Source of the DNA: Spongorhabdus nitratireducens | GTDB taxonomy: Bacteria; Pseudomonadota; Gammaproteobacteria; Pseudomonadales; Endozoicomonadaceae | Direction of reading: 5' to 3' | Assembly (NCBI GenBank): GCA_947387575.1 | Contig: CANDOC010000001.1 | Span: 186,001 to 250,000 of the forward strand | DNA length: 64,000 nucleotides | Shown: positions 62,742-64,000 of the stretch, piece by piece | Position numbering within the stretch: position 1 is the stretch's first letter | Layout: each line of letters begins with the position of its first letter | Notes under the pieces: model-generated | The model's database searches: none | What the model was told of the DNA's origin: nothing | The model's input: the letters and a program-made list of their open reading frames with translations, nothing else | Made by a program: the position numbers and the translations under genes

Positions 62742-64000
62742 TACACATCCTTTGATTCGAAATAGATTTCCCACAGCAGCAGGTAGTAGTGAAAAAGACA
62801 GTCAGCAACGGAAAGGAAAAAGCTGAGAATCTGTGGTTGGTCACAGGCGTTATCCTGCAGCAATTTCATCAGCTCAAAAACGGTTTCGTTGAGATCTTCT
62901 CCCGTTCTTGTATGGCGGCGGCAGGCATAAGCCAGATGCGATGCCACTCTGGTTAAACCGTCAAATATTTCCCTTTCCTGCTCATCTGAAAAGAACTCCG
63001 GTGGAACCAGACAGGGCAAAACCGATGTTCCGGTTCTTGAACGCAGGGCAATACGAGTCAGATCCCGTCTCCGGTTGTCGTTGCCGGACTGAATGCGGCG
63101 GAGGTTTTCCAGTAACTGGTGCTGTGCATAGGCCAGATGATAACCACCCGCCAGATCGCCAAAGGCAGGCTCTTTACCTTCGCGTAACAGTTGCTGCCAG
63201 TGCCTGTCTATAAAGGTCATCGGAAGCATGGCGCTCATTGTATGAAAAGAAAAATTGCGAGGCTGGTGGCCGTTATTAATAACGGCCACTGTGTTGGTAA
63301 AAGCTGTAACTAGGGAATTCGACAGCAATTCACTCTTTATGGCCTCTGCCAGGTTTCTGCTGACATCAGAAATAGCCCGGAGGCAGCGCAGGTTAATACT
63401 GTCACCAGTATCAATCCGGTTATAGGCAATGGCATTACGGGCATAGATATAAGGCTTGTAGCCACCGATATGCAGCATGGGCACCCATGATTCTGCTGCG
63501 GTTTCGTCAGGCAGGGTATCGGTAAACGGAAGAATTGATGGCAGGTTATCATTACCCATCAGAGCGGCATCTTCCAGCAAATGTAGCCAGAGGCTTTTAA
63601 GCCATGACAGGGCTTCCCAGCACTCTAATGCATAGCAGTTTCGCAGCAGCTCATTGGTATGCTTCAGTATCCGGTTTTTTTCAGGTACCGGAATCAACGG
63701 GTGCGACCAGTCAGAAAGATGAATATTCAGATCACTGATTTCTCCCCGGAAGATAACGGCACTGCACGCATACTGGTCTGCCCGCTGGTTAGAAAGCGTA
63801 CCCCAGCGGCCATTGATCAGTGCGCTGACCTGGAAGAACCAGGCACCGTCAGAAAGGTTTTCAAGATGCAGTGACAACTGCTGGGCGTTCAGGACTCCGG
63901 CATTGTCTGCAACCAGAATACCGCCGGTTTTACCGGGCTCAGCGGGTAACAGCCCGGTGTTGGTGTCGAAGGTTATGCGGTGTCGGCGACCACTGAAAAG
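62741..64000 (-). CDS. Unknown protein, first visible gene of the helicase operon (start outside window)
   Basis: The frame is open from its stop at 62741 to the window edge, giving at least 419 residues of C-terminal sequence; the true start lies beyond base 64000. The family is not recognised. The visible part begins in a beta-rich region (GGILVADNAGVLNAQQ, GAWFFQVSALINGRWG) and becomes helical, with no membrane segment, no Walker motif and no obvious catalytic signature. The stop shares a base with the helicase A start (TAATG), so it is coupled to that helicase and likely a partner subunit. Confidence 0.65.
   Translation of the reverse strand, partial: LFSGRRHRITFDTNTGLLPAEPGKTGGILVADNAGVLNAQQLSLHLENLSDGAWFFQVSALINGRWGTLSNQRADQYACSAVIFRGEISDLNIHLSDWSHPLIPVPEKNRILKHTNELLRNCYALECWEALSWLKSLWLHLLEDAALMGNDNLPSILPFTDTLPDETAAESWVPMLHIGGYKPYIYARNAIAYNRIDTGDSINLRCLRAISDVSRNLAEAIKSELLSNSLVTAFTNTVAVINNGHQPRNFSFHTMSAMLPMTFIDRHWQQLLREGKEPAFGDLAGGYHLAYAQHQLLENLRRIQSGNDNRRRDLTRIALRSRTGTSVLPCLVPPEFFSDEQEREIFDGLTRVASHLAYACRRHTRTGEDLNETVFELMKLLQDNACDQPQILSFFLSVADCLFHYYLLLWEIYFESKDV

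Larger units (their letters stand above)
45095..64000. mobile_element. dusA-associated integrative element (right end outside window)
   Basis: A tyrosine recombinase begins next to and divergent from dusA, followed by a PrtN-like protein, an HTH protein, iteron-like repeats and a large helicase operon. No housekeeping gene is found from the integrase to the window end. The left boundary lies in the dusA 5' end; the right boundary is not seen. No conjugation genes are visible in the part present. Confidence 0.7.

Noticed and set aside
48236-64000. DISARM, Druantia, BREX or Dnd/Dpd identity for the helicase operon
   Set aside because: No methyltransferase, DrmA/DrmC, DruA-D, PglX/PglZ, Dnd or DpdA-like gene is visible. 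Only the DUF1998 helicase architecture is shared. Genes beyond the window could change this.

Overview
The window reads as the chromosome of a marine or host-associated gammaproteobacterium of the Oceanospirillales/Pseudomonadales type. An Endozoicomonas-like organism is my best guess, from the mix of nap, maltose/glycogen and secreted-protein genes; no 16S is present, so this is inference. The order mlaA - rssB - rssC - tal - dusA matches the Pseudomonas arrangement as I remember it.

Region 1 (1-7.3 kb): end of a queuosine-precursor transporter (yhhQ), rlmA, an omega-aminotransferase with an SSS-family sodium symporter, then narL and narX on the minus strand. Region 2 (7.3-14 kb): a complete periplasmic nitrate reductase operon napF-D-A-G-H-B-C plus a 42-residue membrane protein, closed by a strong terminator. 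A perfect 7-2-7 NarL/NarP-type site lies between narX and napF, so sensor, regulator, target site and enzyme sit together. Region 3 (14-19.4 kb): an AT-rich block of secreted proteins of unknown function and a secreted metallo-beta-lactamase-fold protein, ending beside tRNA-Arg(CCU).

Region 4 (19.6-37.6 kb): an aldo/keto reductase, then a maltodextrin/glycogen locus. malE-F-G-K-Q-lamB run leftward and glgP-glk-glgB-glgX run rightward from one divergent promoter region. Together they import maltodextrin, disproportionate it, phosphorylate glucose, and build, debranch and phosphorolyse glycogen. Region 5 (37.6-45.2 kb): a DUF1285 protein, a GT2 plus DUF2064 pair, a small FlgM-like protein, an MlaA homologue lacking a lipobox, rssB/rssC, tal and dusA.

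Region 6 (45.2 kb to the window end, continuing beyond it): an integrative element at the 5' end of dusA. It has a tyrosine recombinase, a PrtN-like DNA-binding protein, a probable HTH protein, an AT-rich segment with seven 11-bp iteron-like repeats, and a large leftward operon. That operon encodes at least four products: a protein of unknown function (start outside the window), a 1955-residue DUF1998 helicase ending in an MIT_C/PLD-like domain, a 2125-residue DUF1998 helicase with a Vsr-like nuclease-like domain, and a RelE-like/UvrD helicase fusion. Two of its junctions are TAATG stop/start overlaps. It looks like a defence or DNA-processing system and I cannot match it to a named system by gene content; it is the best candidate here for something undescribed.
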